From Paenibacillus plantarum (GTDB lineage: Bacteria; Bacillota; Bacilli; Paenibacillales; NBRC-103111): a DNA stretch of 64,000 nucleotides. Below the pieces are notes generated by a model that was not told the DNA's origin, searched no databases, and worked only from the letters and a program-made list of their open reading frames with translations. The stretch covers positions 434,001-498,000 of the forward strand of contig NZ_WHNY01000075.1 in assembly GCF_013141695.1 (NCBI RefSeq), given 5' to 3'. Below, in pieces: positions 16,862 through 25,874 of the stretch (position 1 is its first letter; every line of letters starts with the position of its first letter). A program made the translations under genes and the position numbers.

Positions 16862-17866
16862 ATGAGCGCAACTATTAAGGATATTGCGAAACTCGCGGGT
16901 GTTTCCCACACGACAGTTTCCAGAGCGTTGAATAACAGTCCGCTCATCCAAGAGGAGACGAAGGAGCGCATTCGCATCATCGCTGAACAGCTGGATTACA
17001 CGCCGAATTATAATGCGAAAAGTTTAGTGCTGGATCGTTCGTATAACTTGGGGCTATTCTTTACCACACTAAGCAATGGAACTTCCGCTGGTTTCTTCTA
17101 CGAAGCCATTCGAGGGGTTAACTCGGTGATTCGAGATCGCTACCAGTTGATTGTCAAGGGTATCGATGATTACACTAGCTTTCATTCCATCACCAAGAAA
17201 AGCTTTGATGGCATAATTATTGTCAGCCAAAGTGACGACGATGGGCCGATCATTGAGCATATTGCGAATAAAGAGATTCCGCTTGTCGTTTTGAATCGGC
17301 CAGTGGACACCGCTGGTGTTCTGAATGTTCTCTCTGATGAGGAGCAAGGCGCTTTTCACGCAGGAGCGTACCTTGTGAATCAGGGTCATAAGAAAATCGC
17401 CTTAATTGAAGGGCGTAAGGGCTTTAAATCTGCGCAGAATCGCAAGGATGGCTTCGAACGGGCAATGGAGCACTATGAGATTTCCATTCCAGCTGCGTTC
17501 CGGATGCCGGGACTTTACGATTTGGAAAGCGGTCATCAAGCGATGCAGCAATTTTTGAGCCTCGAAGAGAGACCGACAGCGGTTTTTTGCTGCAATGATG
17601 AGATGGCTCTAGGAGCCATTAAAGCTGTGTTTGAAGCGGGTCTACATGTCCCTAAGGATATCTCCGTGGTTGGTTTTGATGATACGGTATTCGCGGCATA
17701 TGTGACGCCTGCCTTAACGACCGTGCGCAGGCCGATCGAACAAATTAGCAAAGAAGGCGCACTGCGTCTCCTAGGTAATATAGAGAATAAATTGCATACA
17801 ACCGAGCAAGTGCTATTGCGAACCGAATTAATTGTTCGTGAATCTGTGCAATTATTACAAGCATAA
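16862..17866 (+). CDS. LacI/GalR family regulator, first gene of the sugar-acid operon
   Basis: 334 residues. The HTH and hinge are clear: IKDIAKLAGVSHTTVSRALNNSPLI ... LDYTPNYNAKSLVLDRSYNLG. The effector domain ends in GFDDTVFAAYVTPALTTVRRP. AGAGGTG precedes the ATG. The stop is only 17 bases before the LarA-like gene, so it leads the operon and probably autoregulates. A possible weak promoter (TTGTTA, then TATGCT after 18 bases) and the sequence GTTAAC lie just upstream. It is not a close copy of the LacI gene before it, so the two likely sense different signals. Confidence 0.9.
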   Translation: MSATIKDIAKLAGVSHTTVSRALNNSPLIQEETKERIRIIAEQLDYTPNYNAKSLVLDRSYNLGLFFTTLSNGTSAGFFYEAIRGVNSVIRDRYQLIVKGIDDYTSFHSITKKSFDGIIIVSQSDDDGPIIEHIANKEIPLVVLNRPVDTAGVLNVLSDEEQGAFHAGAYLVNQGHKKIALIEGRKGFKSAQNRKDGFERAMEHYEISIPAAFRMPGLYDLESGHQAMQQFLSLEERPTAVFCCNDEMALGAIKAVFEAGLHVPKDISVVGFDDTVFAAYVTPALTTVRRPIEQISKEGALRLLGNIENKLHTTEQVLLRTELIVRESVQLLQA

Positions 17867-17883
17867 GAAAGTGGGGAAAGTCG

Positions 17884-19155
17884 ATGAGTATTCTAAGAGA
17901 ATTGTTAAATGACATTCCGATTCCGCAAATGGTCAAAATTCGTCAGAAATTTGATCGTTCGATTTTGGAAAATCCTTTGCAGGAACTTGCCGATAAGCTC
18001 GAAAGCAGTGGCGTTATGCCGAGTATCCTTCCTGGCCAACAAGTAGCTGTGGCAGTAGGGAGCAGAGGGATTGCCAATATTGCGGGTTTCACGAAGACAA
18101 CCTTGGATGCCATCAAGGCACGAGGTGCACATCCATTTATCGTACCGTGTATGGGAAGCCATGGCGGGGCGACTGCGGATGGTCAGACTGAGGTGCTTCA
18201 GCACTTTGGCATTACCGAGGAAACAATGGGTGCGCCGATTCGTTCTTCCATGGACGTGGTCAAAATCGATCAACTACCGAATGGTTTGCCGGTTTATGTA
18301 GATCGCATTGCGTCAGAGGCAGATGCCATTGTCGTTATTAACCGCGTGAAGCCGCATACTGCATTCCGAGGACGCATTGAGAGCGGCATCATGAAGATGA
18401 TCGCGATTGGCCTCGGTAAGCAAAAAGGCGCAGAAGCTTGCCATCAGCTTGGTTTTAAATACATGGCAGAGAATGTTCCTGCGATGGCAAATTTGATGAT
18501 CGAGAAGTTGCCGATCGTCTTTGGCGTAGCTCTCGTAGAGAATGCCTACGATGAGACTTGTCAGGTGGAGGTTCTGCCAGCCGCTGAAATTGAAGCGCGT
18601 GAGGAGCTGCTGCTCGTTGAAGCAAAATCACGTTTGCCGAAAATTCTATTCGATGAAATCGATGTGCTAGTGATTGATTATATCGGTAAAAATATTAGCG
18701 GTGACGGCATGGATCCTAACGTAACGGGACGCTATCCTACTCCTTATGCACATGGCGGACCCGAAGTGTCGAAGATGGTCGTTCTTGATTTGACTCACGA
18801 GACCAAAGGGAATGCTAATGGCGTAGGTACAGCGGATTTCACTACTCAACGTCTAGTTGATAAGACAAATCTAGAATTCACGTATGCCAATGGGTTAACT
18901 TCTACGGTCTGTGCACCTACGAAAATCGCGACTACTTTAGAAAATGATTTCTATGCGATCAAAGCTGCCGTGAAAACTTGCAATATTTTAGATTACACGA
19001 CCTGTAAGCTTGTTCGTATTCAAGATACACTTCACTTAGGTGAGATTGAAATTTCGGTGAACCTCCTTGAAGCCGCTCGTCAGCATTCGGATATTGAAAT
19101 TTTATCAGAGCCATTTGAGCTAACATTCGATGCAGAGGGGAATATTTGCAAATGA
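17884..19155 (+). CDS. LarA-like (nickel-pincer racemase/epimerase superfamily) protein
   Basis: 423 residues with the LarA-like N-terminal fold. Key LarA positions can be placed: His93 in MGSHGGAT, His158 in RVKPHTAFRG, Lys171 in SGIMKMIAIG and His187 in EACHQLGF. In Lactobacillus LarA the catalytic His108 and His174, the cofactor-bearing Lys184 and the nickel ligand His200 have nearly the same spacing (66, 10 and 16; here 65, 13 and 16). This suggests a nickel-pincer-nucleotide enzyme moving a proton at an alpha-hydroxy acid. LarA homologues are known to include gluconate 2-epimerases. Here the neighbours are gluconokinase, an SDR and 6-phosphogluconate dehydrogenase, so a C2 epimerase of a sugar acid is the best guess. 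No larB/C/E cofactor genes lie in the window. The start has a GGGGA ribosome site. Confidence 0.75.
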   Translation: MSILRELLNDIPIPQMVKIRQKFDRSILENPLQELADKLESSGVMPSILPGQQVAVAVGSRGIANIAGFTKTTLDAIKARGAHPFIVPCMGSHGGATADGQTEVLQHFGITEETMGAPIRSSMDVVKIDQLPNGLPVYVDRIASEADAIVVINRVKPHTAFRGRIESGIMKMIAIGLGKQKGAEACHQLGFKYMAENVPAMANLMIEKLPIVFGVALVENAYDETCQVEVLPAAEIEAREELLLVEAKSRLPKILFDEIDVLVIDYIGKNISGDGMDPNVTGRYPTPYAHGGPEVSKMVVLDLTHETKGNANGVGTADFTTQRLVDKTNLEFTYANGLTSTVCAPTKIATTLENDFYAIKAAVKTCNILDYTTCKLVRIQDTLHLGEIEISVNLLEAARQHSDIEILSEPFELTFDAEGNICK

Positions 19156-20714
19156 CGCAAAGTCAGAAGCCTTATATCATAGCTGCTGATATTGGAACAA
19201 CGAGTACCAAAACGCTGGTCATTGATCGGGATGGACAGGTACTTGCTTCACATTCCATCGAATATCCGCTCTTCACACCTGCAGCAGATCGTGCCGAGCA
19301 GGATCCAGATCAAATCTTTGATGCTGTGGTACAGGGGATTGGCGCTGTTGTTCGCAAGCAAGGCATCTCGCCTGAACAAGTGCTTTGCGTATCCTTCAGC
19401 TCAGCGATGCACAGCATAATTGCCGTAGATGAGCACAATAAGCCATTAACCCAATGTATTACATGGGCAGACAATCGTGCCGCGAAATATGCGGAAGATT
19501 TGAAGCAGAATGGACTTGGTCAACAGATTTATGCGAGAACAGGCACACCGATTCATCCCATGTCACCTCTTTTGAAATTGAAGTGGTTTGGGGAGCATGA
19601 ACCAGCGCTTGTTCGAAATACCCATAAATTTATAGGGATTAAAGAGTATGTGTTTGCCAAGTTGTTTGGTCAGTATCTGATCGACCATTCTCTGGCAAGT
19701 GCGACAGGATTATTCAATCTGGAACAATTGGATTGGGATGCAGGTGCGCTTGATTATGCAGGGGTAACACCTAAGCAGCTATCCGCACTTGTACCTACGA
19801 CACATCGTGTAGAAGGTATGAGTTCCGCTTATGCTGCTGCGATGGGCTTGTCCACGGACACGCCATTTATTGTCGGCGCATCCGATGGTGTACTTGCCAA
19901 CCTTGGCGTAGGCGCTTTCGAGCCCGGCGTTGTCGCGGTTACAATCGGAACGAGCGGCGCAGTTCGCAGCGTCGTGAACAAACCGCAAACGGACCCCGAG
20001 GGTAAGTTATTCTGTTACGCGTTAACCGAAAACTTCTGGGTCGTTGGTGGGCCGATTAACAACGGAGGTATTGTCTTTCGTTGGGTGAGAGACCAGATTG
20101 CGACAGCAGAAGCAGAAGAAGCACGCCGCATGGGCATGGATCCTTACGATCACTTGACGGCACTTGCTGCTGAAGTGGGAGCAGGCTCCGAAGGATTGCT
20201 TTTCTTGCCATTGCTATCCGGCGAGCGTGCGCCTTATTGGAATGCTAACGCACGTGGCGTTTACTTCGGTTTATCGCTTAGTCATCAGAAGAAGCATATG
20301 ATCCGTGCCGCTTTGGAAGGCGTCATGTTCTCCATTCAGGCCGTTGCGACATCGTTGGAACGCATGATGGGACCTGCAACCGTCATTCGTGCATCAGGCG
20401 GCTTCGCTCGCTCAGAGTTCTGGCGTCAGATGATGACCGATATGCTCGGCACGGCCGTTACCGTTCCAGACTCTATTGAGAGCTCAGGAATTGGCGCAGC
20501 TTTACTTGGTCTACTCGCGATGGGGGAGATCGAGGACTTATCGCATGCGCATAAATGGATCGGGGTAGGAAAGGCTCACGAGGTGAATGAAAACGATTAT
20601 CGCGTATATCAACAATTGACATCTATTTATACGAGCGTATATCATCAGTTAAAAGATCAATTCGACGCGATCACCGCTTTTCAAAGTCAGCACCTACGGA
20701 GTCCTCAATCATAA
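19152..20714 (+). CDS. gntK: gluconokinase (FGGY family)
   Basis: About 520 residues. The FGGY carbohydrate kinase fold is clear: ADIGTTSTKTLVIDRDG at the N-terminus, ITWADNRAAKYAEDL, GASDGVLANLGVGA and TIGTSGAVRSV in the middle, and the C-terminal ATP-site region RAALEGVMFSIQ ... RASGGFARSEFW. The pattern matches Bacillus-type gluconokinase, which makes 6-phosphogluconate from gluconate and ATP. Its ATG overlaps the stop of the LarA-like gene (ATGA), indicating coupled translation. The product feeds the Gnd enzyme encoded three genes on. Xylulokinase-like specificity cannot be wholly excluded, but the context argues for gluconate. Confidence 0.87.
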   Translation: MTQSQKPYIIAADIGTTSTKTLVIDRDGQVLASHSIEYPLFTPAADRAEQDPDQIFDAVVQGIGAVVRKQGISPEQVLCVSFSSAMHSIIAVDEHNKPLTQCITWADNRAAKYAEDLKQNGLGQQIYARTGTPIHPMSPLLKLKWFGEHEPALVRNTHKFIGIKEYVFAKLFGQYLIDHSLASATGLFNLEQLDWDAGALDYAGVTPKQLSALVPTTHRVEGMSSAYAAAMGLSTDTPFIVGASDGVLANLGVGAFEPGVVAVTIGTSGAVRSVVNKPQTDPEGKLFCYALTENFWVVGGPINNGGIVFRWVRDQIATAEAEEARRMGMDPYDHLTALAAEVGAGSEGLLFLPLLSGERAPYWNANARGVYFGLSLSHQKKHMIRAALEGVMFSIQAVATSLERMMGPATVIRASGGFARSEFWRQMMTDMLGTAVTVPDSIESSGIGAALLGLLAMGEIEDLSHAHKWIGVGKAHEVNENDYRVYQQLTSIYTSVYHQLKDQFDAITAFQSQHLRSPQS

Positions 20715-20756
20715 TACATTTTAGACAAAGCACTATTATTCGAGAGGATGACGACA

Positions 20757-21524
20757 ATGAACTTATTCGATCTTTCTGGGAAAACAGCAGTAATTATTGG
20801 CGGTAATAGTACACTTGGTGGCTCAATGGCTTTAGCCCTTGCTGGACATGGTGCCAAAGTAGCTATCGTCGGGCGGAATCAAGAGAAAAGCGAACAGGTT
20901 CAAGAGGCTATTGCTGCGATTGGCGGCGAAGCGAAGACTTTCCAAGCGGATGCAACGAAACGTGAAGATTTGGAGCAAGTTCTTCAAGATGTTATTGCTT
21001 GGTCAGGCAGTGCGGATGTTCTTATGAATTGTCCAGGTAAAAATAGTGCGACGCCTTTCTTTGACATTTCCATGGAAGAATGGGATTCTATTATGGAGGT
21101 AAATTTGAAAAGCGTCGTGCTAGCTTGCCAAGTGTTCGGGAAATACATGGTTGAACGAGGTGAAGGCGGAAGCATTATTAATATTTCATCCGTTTCCTCG
21201 GATCCACCACTTTCTCGTGTGTTCACTTACTCCGCTTCTAAAGCAGCTGTGAATAATATCACACAGAACCTAGCCCGTGAGTTCGCTCCGAGCCGCGTAC
21301 GTGTGAACGCGATTATTCCAGGCTTTTTCCCAGCAGAGCAGAATCGTAAGATTTTGTCGCCTGAGCGTATCGAATCCATTATGCGTCATACGCCGATGAA
21401 TCGATTTGGTGAAGCTGCAGAGCTTCAAGGTGCTGCGGTGTACCTGGCTTCAGAGAAAGCTTCAAGCTTTGTAACAGGAACAGTTTTGAGAGTAGACGGC
21501 GGTTTTGGCGCGATGACGATTTAA
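20757..21524 (+). CDS. SDR family oxidoreductase, sugar-acid (gluconate 5-dehydrogenase or fructuronate reductase type)
   Basis: About 255 residues. Classical short-chain dehydrogenase: the Rossmann motif IIGGNSTLGGSMALALA (the family is usually TGxxxGxG, here GGNSTLGG), the catalytic Ser in NISSV and YSASK with Tyr and Lys, and the C-terminal PGFFPAEQNRKIL and GTVLRVDGGF. Sequences of this type act as D-mannonate oxidoreductase or gluconate 5-dehydrogenase. ATG at 20757 is chosen because GAGAGG sits too close to the upstream ATG at 20748. In this operon it likely reduces a keto-sugar acid to an aldonate that is then epimerised or phosphorylated. Confidence 0.8.
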   Translation: MNLFDLSGKTAVIIGGNSTLGGSMALALAGHGAKVAIVGRNQEKSEQVQEAIAAIGGEAKTFQADATKREDLEQVLQDVIAWSGSADVLMNCPGKNSATPFFDISMEEWDSIMEVNLKSVVLACQVFGKYMVERGEGGSIINISSVSSDPPLSRVFTYSASKAAVNNITQNLAREFAPSRVRVNAIIPGFFPAEQNRKILSPERIESIMRHTPMNRFGEAAELQGAAVYLASEKASSFVTGTVLRVDGGFGAMTI

Positions 21525-21556
21525 CTATTTATATATCGGAAGGGTGTATGAGAGAC

Positions 21557-22972
21557 ATGTCTAAGCAACAAATAGGTGTTGTAGGTTTAGCAGTAATGGG
21601 GAAAAACTTAGCATTAAACATTGAAAGCAGAGGCTTTACGGTATCCGTATTCAACCGTTCTGCTGAGAAAACGAAGGAGCTTCTTAATGAAGCACCCGGC
21701 AAGCAACTTGTAGGTACATATACGGTTGAAGAATTCGTTCAATCCCTTGAAGTGCCGCGCAAAATTTTGATCATGGTCAAAGCAGGCGGACCGACAGATG
21801 ACACAATCAACCAATTGCTTCCGCATTTGGATAAAGGCGATATTTTGATCGATGGCGGAAATGCATTCTTCCCAGACACACAACGTCGCAACAAAGAGCT
21901 AGAAGCTCATGGTATTCGTTTCGTTGGAACAGGTGTTTCCGGCGGTGAAGAAGGCGCGCTTAAAGGACCTGCGATCATGCCAGGTGGCCAAGAAGACGCG
22001 TATAAATTGGTAGAGCCTATTCTAACAGCAATCTCAGCTAAAGTTGGCGAAGATGCTTGTTGTACGTATATCGGGCCAGACGGCGCGGGTCATTATGTAA
22101 AAATGGTGCACAACGGTATTGAGTACGGAGATATGCAATTGATTTGTGAAGCTTACCAATTGCTGAAAGATGTACTTAACGTTAGCACAGAAGAGCTTCA
22201 TGAGATCTTCACGGAGTGGAACAACGGGGAGCTGGACAGCTACCTGATCGAAATCACACGTGATATTTTCACGAAATATGATGCTGAAACAGGCAAACCA
22301 ATGGTTGACGTGATTCTGGATTCCGCTGGACAAAAGGGAACAGGAAAATGGACCAGTCAAAGTGCTCTGGACCTTGGCGTGCCGCTTTCTATCATCACAG
22401 AATCCGTATTCTCCCGTTTCATCTCTGCGATGAAGGAAGAACGCGTAGCAGCAAGCAAAGTACTCAAAGGACCTGATGCTCCAGCATTCACAGGGGATCG
22501 CAAAGCGTTTATTGAGGCTGTTCGTCAAGCTCTTTACGCAAGCAAAATTTGTTCGTATGCACAAGGTTTCGCTCAAATGAGAGCAGCTTCCGAAGAATAC
22601 AAATGGGATTTGAAATACGGCAGCATCGCAATGATCTTCCGTGGCGGTTGTATCATCCGCGCTCGTTTCCTTCAAAATATCAAGGATGCGTATGATCGCA
22701 ATCCTGAGTTGAAAAACCTGTTGCTTGATTCCTACTTCACAGACGTAGTGGACAACTACCAAGGATCATGGAGAACAGTGATTGCAGAAGCGGTTACTCG
22801 CGGTATTGCAGTACCTTCCTTCGCATCCGCACTTGCATACTACGACAGCTACCGTACAGAAAGATTGCCAGCTAACTTGTTACAAGCACAACGTGATTAC
22901 TTCGGTGCCCATACATTCCAACGTGTAGACAAAGAAGGATCCTTCCACTACAACTGGATGGGTAACGAGTAG
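21557..22972 (+). CDS. gndA: 6-phosphogluconate dehydrogenase (decarboxylating)
   Basis: About 471 residues. It opens MSKQQIGVVGLAVMGKNLALNIESRGF, the NADP-binding Rossmann domain, and has the substrate motif FVGTGVSGGEEGAL and the catalytic region GAGHYVKMVHNGIEYGDMQLICEAY, then DSAGQKGTGKWT. The length matches the family. ATG at 21557 agrees with homologues; an in-frame ATG at 21548 is also possible. It oxidises 6-phosphogluconate to ribulose 5-phosphate and CO2 in the cytosol and completes the route from gluconokinase. It ends exactly where the convergent small gene ends, with no terminator visible between them. Confidence 0.93.
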   Translation: MSKQQIGVVGLAVMGKNLALNIESRGFTVSVFNRSAEKTKELLNEAPGKQLVGTYTVEEFVQSLEVPRKILIMVKAGGPTDDTINQLLPHLDKGDILIDGGNAFFPDTQRRNKELEAHGIRFVGTGVSGGEEGALKGPAIMPGGQEDAYKLVEPILTAISAKVGEDACCTYIGPDGAGHYVKMVHNGIEYGDMQLICEAYQLLKDVLNVSTEELHEIFTEWNNGELDSYLIEITRDIFTKYDAETGKPMVDVILDSAGQKGTGKWTSQSALDLGVPLSIITESVFSRFISAMKEERVAASKVLKGPDAPAFTGDRKAFIEAVRQALYASKICSYAQGFAQMRAASEEYKWDLKYGSIAMIFRGGCIIRARFLQNIKDAYDRNPELKNLLLDSYFTDVVDNYQGSWRTVIAEAVTRGIAVPSFASALAYYDSYRTERLPANLLQAQRDYFGAHTFQRVDKEGSFHYNWMGNE

Positions 22973-23293
22973 TTACTTCTCATCTTGTAAACCATATGCC
23001 GCTTCTCGCAGCCACAACTTCAGTCGATCTGCTTCTTGATCGAAGCCGTTGCGTTTGTGAATCAGCATGAGGGATATCTCTGCAAAATAACGGAAATTTC
23101 TTAATAATCGTGGTTGAGTTAGACCCTGCATCATCGGGTCTTCTTCAGCCACTTTTTTCTTAATAAATTCCAAAATCCAGACGACATCCTCTTTGCATAG
23201 TGTATAGCTTGGGTGCAAAATTTGCTCCAGTTTGCGTTGTGTACGATTGGTCAAGGCGGTAGTTTGGTTTTGCTGCAGCACAGTTGGGTTCAA
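22973..23293 (-). CDS. conserved hypothetical protein
   Basis: 106 residues from a TTG start with AAGGAG about 9 bases upstream. The protein is charged and helical (RTQRKLEQILHPSYTLCKEDVVWILEFIKKKVAEEDP, then RYFAEISLMLIHKRNGFDQEADRLKLWLREAAYGL), without signal or membrane segments. I do not recognise a family. It is single, divergent from aroK and convergent with gndA, whose stop codon directly adjoins its own. Confidence 0.6.
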   Translation of the reverse strand: MNPTVLQQNQTTALTNRTQRKLEQILHPSYTLCKEDVVWILEFIKKKVAEEDPMMQGLTQPRLLRNFRYFAEISLMLIHKRNGFDQEADRLKLWLREAAYGLQDEK

Positions 23294-23461
23294 AGCTCCA
23301 TCTCTCCTTATCGGCGTGGTCTCTCTAAAATCTTAACTGTTTGTGCTAGAATTTATTCACACTACTATATGATTTTTTAATGGATTGTATTCATGCTGAA
23401 AGGGCTATGGTATGATGTTGGGAAAGTTTGTATGACTAGCATATGGGAAAAGGGGATTTGT

Positions 23462-23980
23462 GTGACAGTCAGAAATATTGTGCTTGTTGGATTCATGGGA
23501 ACAGGGAAATCAACCGTAGGCAAGAAGCTTGCAGAGCGTTTAGGATGGAGTTTTTGTGATTCTGACGCCGTGTTAGAAGAGGTACAACAGACAAGTATAC
23601 CCGAAATATTTCGGGATTATGGAGAAGCACGCTTTCGCGCTCTGGAAACCGAGACGCTGGCACATATATTAGACAGTGAGGGCCAAGTTGTTGCGACGGG
23701 CGGCGGTGCGGTACTTGCAGAATCTAATCGAATTTGCATGTTGCAGCATGGCTTTGTTGTCGCGTTGAACGCAACGGCGGAAACGATTATCCAAAGAGTA
23801 AGTAGCGATACGAATCGGCCTTTGCTGCAGGGGAATTTGGAAGAAAGAGTTCATACATTAATGGAACAAAGAAAGCATGCCTATGATTTCGCTCATACGT
23901 CCATTGACACGACGGACTTAAGCGAAGATGAAATTGCAGATCGCATCATTCAACAGGCGGCGTCATTAGGGAGAAGATAA
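23462..23980 (+). CDS. aroK: shikimate kinase
   Basis: About 172 residues from the GTG at 23462, which has AAAGGGGA at good spacing. Longer in-frame starts exist at 23393 and 23432 but exceed the usual length of about 170. The P-loop GFMGTGKST lies near residues 10-18. The shikimate-binding Asp region (FCDSDAVLEE), GEARFRALE, GGGAV and the lid NRPLL are all present. It phosphorylates shikimate with ATP, the step before aroA, which lies 0.56 kb on. Its 3' end and the 3' end of the rhodanese gene share an imperfect inverted repeat (AAGATAAGCT ... AGCTTAATCTT) without a U tract. Confidence 0.92.
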   Translation: MTVRNIVLVGFMGTGKSTVGKKLAERLGWSFCDSDAVLEEVQQTSIPEIFRDYGEARFRALETETLAHILDSEGQVVATGGGAVLAESNRICMLQHGFVVALNATAETIIQRVSSDTNRPLLQGNLEERVHTLMEQRKHAYDFAHTSIDTTDLSEDEIADRIIQQAASLGRR

Positions 23981-23990
23981 GCTTTTCAGC

Positions 23991-24281
23991 TTAATCTTCC
24001 CACTCCAGCATGCCGCCGGTCATGTTCTTAAGGCCTTTATACCCGTTGGCTTCAAGATAGCCAAGTGCGCGTCCGCTTCGATTTCCACTACGACATACTA
24101 AAATGACTTCGTCGACTTGCGGGATCTCGCTAAGCCGCTCTGGCAATTGGCCTAATGGAATATGTATGGCGCCTTGAATCATACCTTCAGCTACCTCCTC
24201 ATCTTCGCGAACGTCGATAAGTGTTAGCTGCTCTCCTTGCGCGAGTCTTGCTTTGATCTCGGATGGTAGAATCGTGTCCAT
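23991..24281 (-). CDS. rhodanese-like domain protein
   Basis: 96 residues, a single rhodanese domain. It has LIDVREDEEVAEGMIQGAIHIPLGQL and the active loop with Cys63 in LVCRSGNRSGRA, followed by the terminal NMTGGMLEW. This matches small cytosolic sulfurtransferases or persulfide carriers. A good sigma-A promoter lies 48-76 bases upstream on its own strand. It sits convergent between aroK and aroA with no functional tie to them. The sulfur acceptor is unknown. Confidence 0.9.
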   Translation of the reverse strand: MDTILPSEIKARLAQGEQLTLIDVREDEEVAEGMIQGAIHIPLGQLPERLSEIPQVDEVILVCRSGNRSGRALGYLEANGYKGLKNMTGGMLEWED

Positions 24282-24328
24282 GATATGCCTCCATGTTTGT
24301 ATTTTTAGAAGAAAACTTCTTACTTAGT

Positions 24329-24357
24329 ATGATAGAAATATAACGACGTGATGTCAA
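24329..24357 (-). promoter_or_regulatory. sigma-A promoter of the rhodanese gene
   Basis: On the minus strand TTGACA (24357-24352) and TATCAT (24334-24329) are separated by 17 bases. Confidence 0.75.
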
Positions 24358-24544
24358 ACAAAGTGTTTCTTTATCTAGCTTTTCTTAGATGCATCTGCTA
24401 GGTCGCAAGGTTCCCAAGTTAGATTTCGTATGGTACACTGTCAATAAATCTTAGGATCTCTATCGTCCCGCTGATGATTGGTTTCTTGCCATTCATTTTG
24501 CTGGATATACATATAAACTACTTGCGAAGGAGTTAACAAACGAC

Positions 24545-25843
24545 ATGAAAGCCATCGTAAAACCAACTTCCCATCTTGAAGGGGAAATTAATGCTTTATC
24601 CTCCAAAAACTACACTACACGCTACTTGCTAATCGGTGCATTAGCGAATGGGACAAGTACAATCTATTACCCAGCTCATAGTGAAGATAGTGATGCTATG
24701 AGACGATGTGTACGTGATCTTGGCGCTATTATAGAAGAAGATGATGAGAAAATTGTAATCACAGGCTTCGGCAAGAACCCTAAGCATGTGTCTGAATTGA
24801 ATGTTGGGAATGCTGGTGCGGTGCTCCGCTTTTTGATGTCTACGGCTGCTTTCTGTCCGGAAGTAACGTTTGTGAATACGTATCCGGAATCATTGGGCAA
24901 ACGTCCTCATGATGATTTAATCGATACTTTGCAACAAATGGGCGTAGAAGTACAACATAATAACGGTCGTTTGCCGATAACAATTAAAGGGGGACAACCT
25001 CGCGGTGGGAAAATCACCGTTTCTGGTAATGTGAGTTCGCAGTTCCTGAGTTCATTGTTGTTTATGACGCCGTTGTTGGAAGAAGACAGTGAAATTGAAG
25101 TGCTGCATGATTTGAAGTCCAAAATTATTGTAGGGCAAACGCTTGAAGTATTAGCGCAAGCCGGCATCGTGGTTCATGCAAGTGAAGATTTGATGCACTA
25201 CCGTATTCCAGGTGGACAATCCTATGAAGCCAAAGAATATGTGATCCAAGGCGACTATCCAGGATCAGCAGCCATTCTAGCTGCCGCTGCGGTTACGAAT
25301 TCCGATGTGCGTGTACTTCGTCTGGAAGAGAACAGCAAGCAAGGTGAGAAGGCTTGTGTGGACGTTCTGAAGGCTATGGGAGTTAATTTAACTCATGACA
25401 ACGGTGTAGTTCATGTGCGTGGGAATCAACGTCTTGTTGCTGGTGAATTTGATGGTGATCATTTCACCGATGCTGTTCTTGCGATGGTTGCTGCAGCTGT
25501 GTTTGCAGAAGGTACTTCGCGTTTCTACAATGTTGAGAACCTACGGTATAAAGAATGTGATCGTATCACAGATTATTTGAATGAGCTTCGCAAGGCTGGA
25601 GCTGATGTAGAAGAGCGTCAGAGTGAAATTATTGTTCATGGTAAACCACAAGGGGTTGAAGGTGGCGTAGAAATTAATGCGCATTTCGATCATCGTGTCA
25701 TCATGGCTTTAACTGTAGTTGGTCTGCGCTCTGAGAAGGGTTTAACGATTCGGGATGCCCACCACGTGGCGAAGTCGTATCCACAATATTTTGACCACTT
25801 GCGCTCCATCGGCGCACAGGTTGAGCTAGTGAGCGAGTCCTAG
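24545..25843 (+). CDS. aroA: 3-phosphoshikimate 1-carboxyvinyltransferase (EPSP synthase)
   Basis: 432 residues, two-domain EPSP synthase. It has SSKNYTTRYLLIGALANG near the start (the family's S-K-S-x-x-x-R type region), GNAGAVLRFL for phosphoenolpyruvate binding, GNVSSQFLSSLLF, GDYPGSAAILAAA, and ENLRYKECDRI and HFDHRVIMAL in the C-terminal domain. It transfers enolpyruvyl from PEP to shikimate 3-phosphate. GAAGGAG precedes the ATG. The SSK-x-Y-T-T-R start and AGAVLRF differ from the SKS and GNAGTAMRP of common plant-type enzymes, so it is one of the divergent forms. Some similarity to UDP-GlcNAc enolpyruvyl transferase exists, but the context with aroK favours aroA. Confidence 0.85.
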   Translation: MKAIVKPTSHLEGEINALSSKNYTTRYLLIGALANGTSTIYYPAHSEDSDAMRRCVRDLGAIIEEDDEKIVITGFGKNPKHVSELNVGNAGAVLRFLMSTAAFCPEVTFVNTYPESLGKRPHDDLIDTLQQMGVEVQHNNGRLPITIKGGQPRGGKITVSGNVSSQFLSSLLFMTPLLEEDSEIEVLHDLKSKIIVGQTLEVLAQAGIVVHASEDLMHYRIPGGQSYEAKEYVIQGDYPGSAAILAAAAVTNSDVRVLRLEENSKQGEKACVDVLKAMGVNLTHDNGVVHVRGNQRLVAGEFDGDHFTDAVLAMVAAAVFAEGTSRFYNVENLRYKECDRITDYLNELRKAGADVEERQSEIIVHGKPQGVEGGVEINAHFDHRVIMALTVVGLRSEKGLTIRDAHHVAKSYPQYFDHLRSIGAQVELVSES

Positions 25844-25874
25844 AATCTCAATTACATTGAATGGGTGAGTCAGC

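Noticed and set aside
22034..22762. A 242-codon open frame opposite gndA
   Set aside because: It lies wholly within the well-conserved gndA gene and its translation has low-complexity, Cys/Phe-rich features typical of antisense frames.
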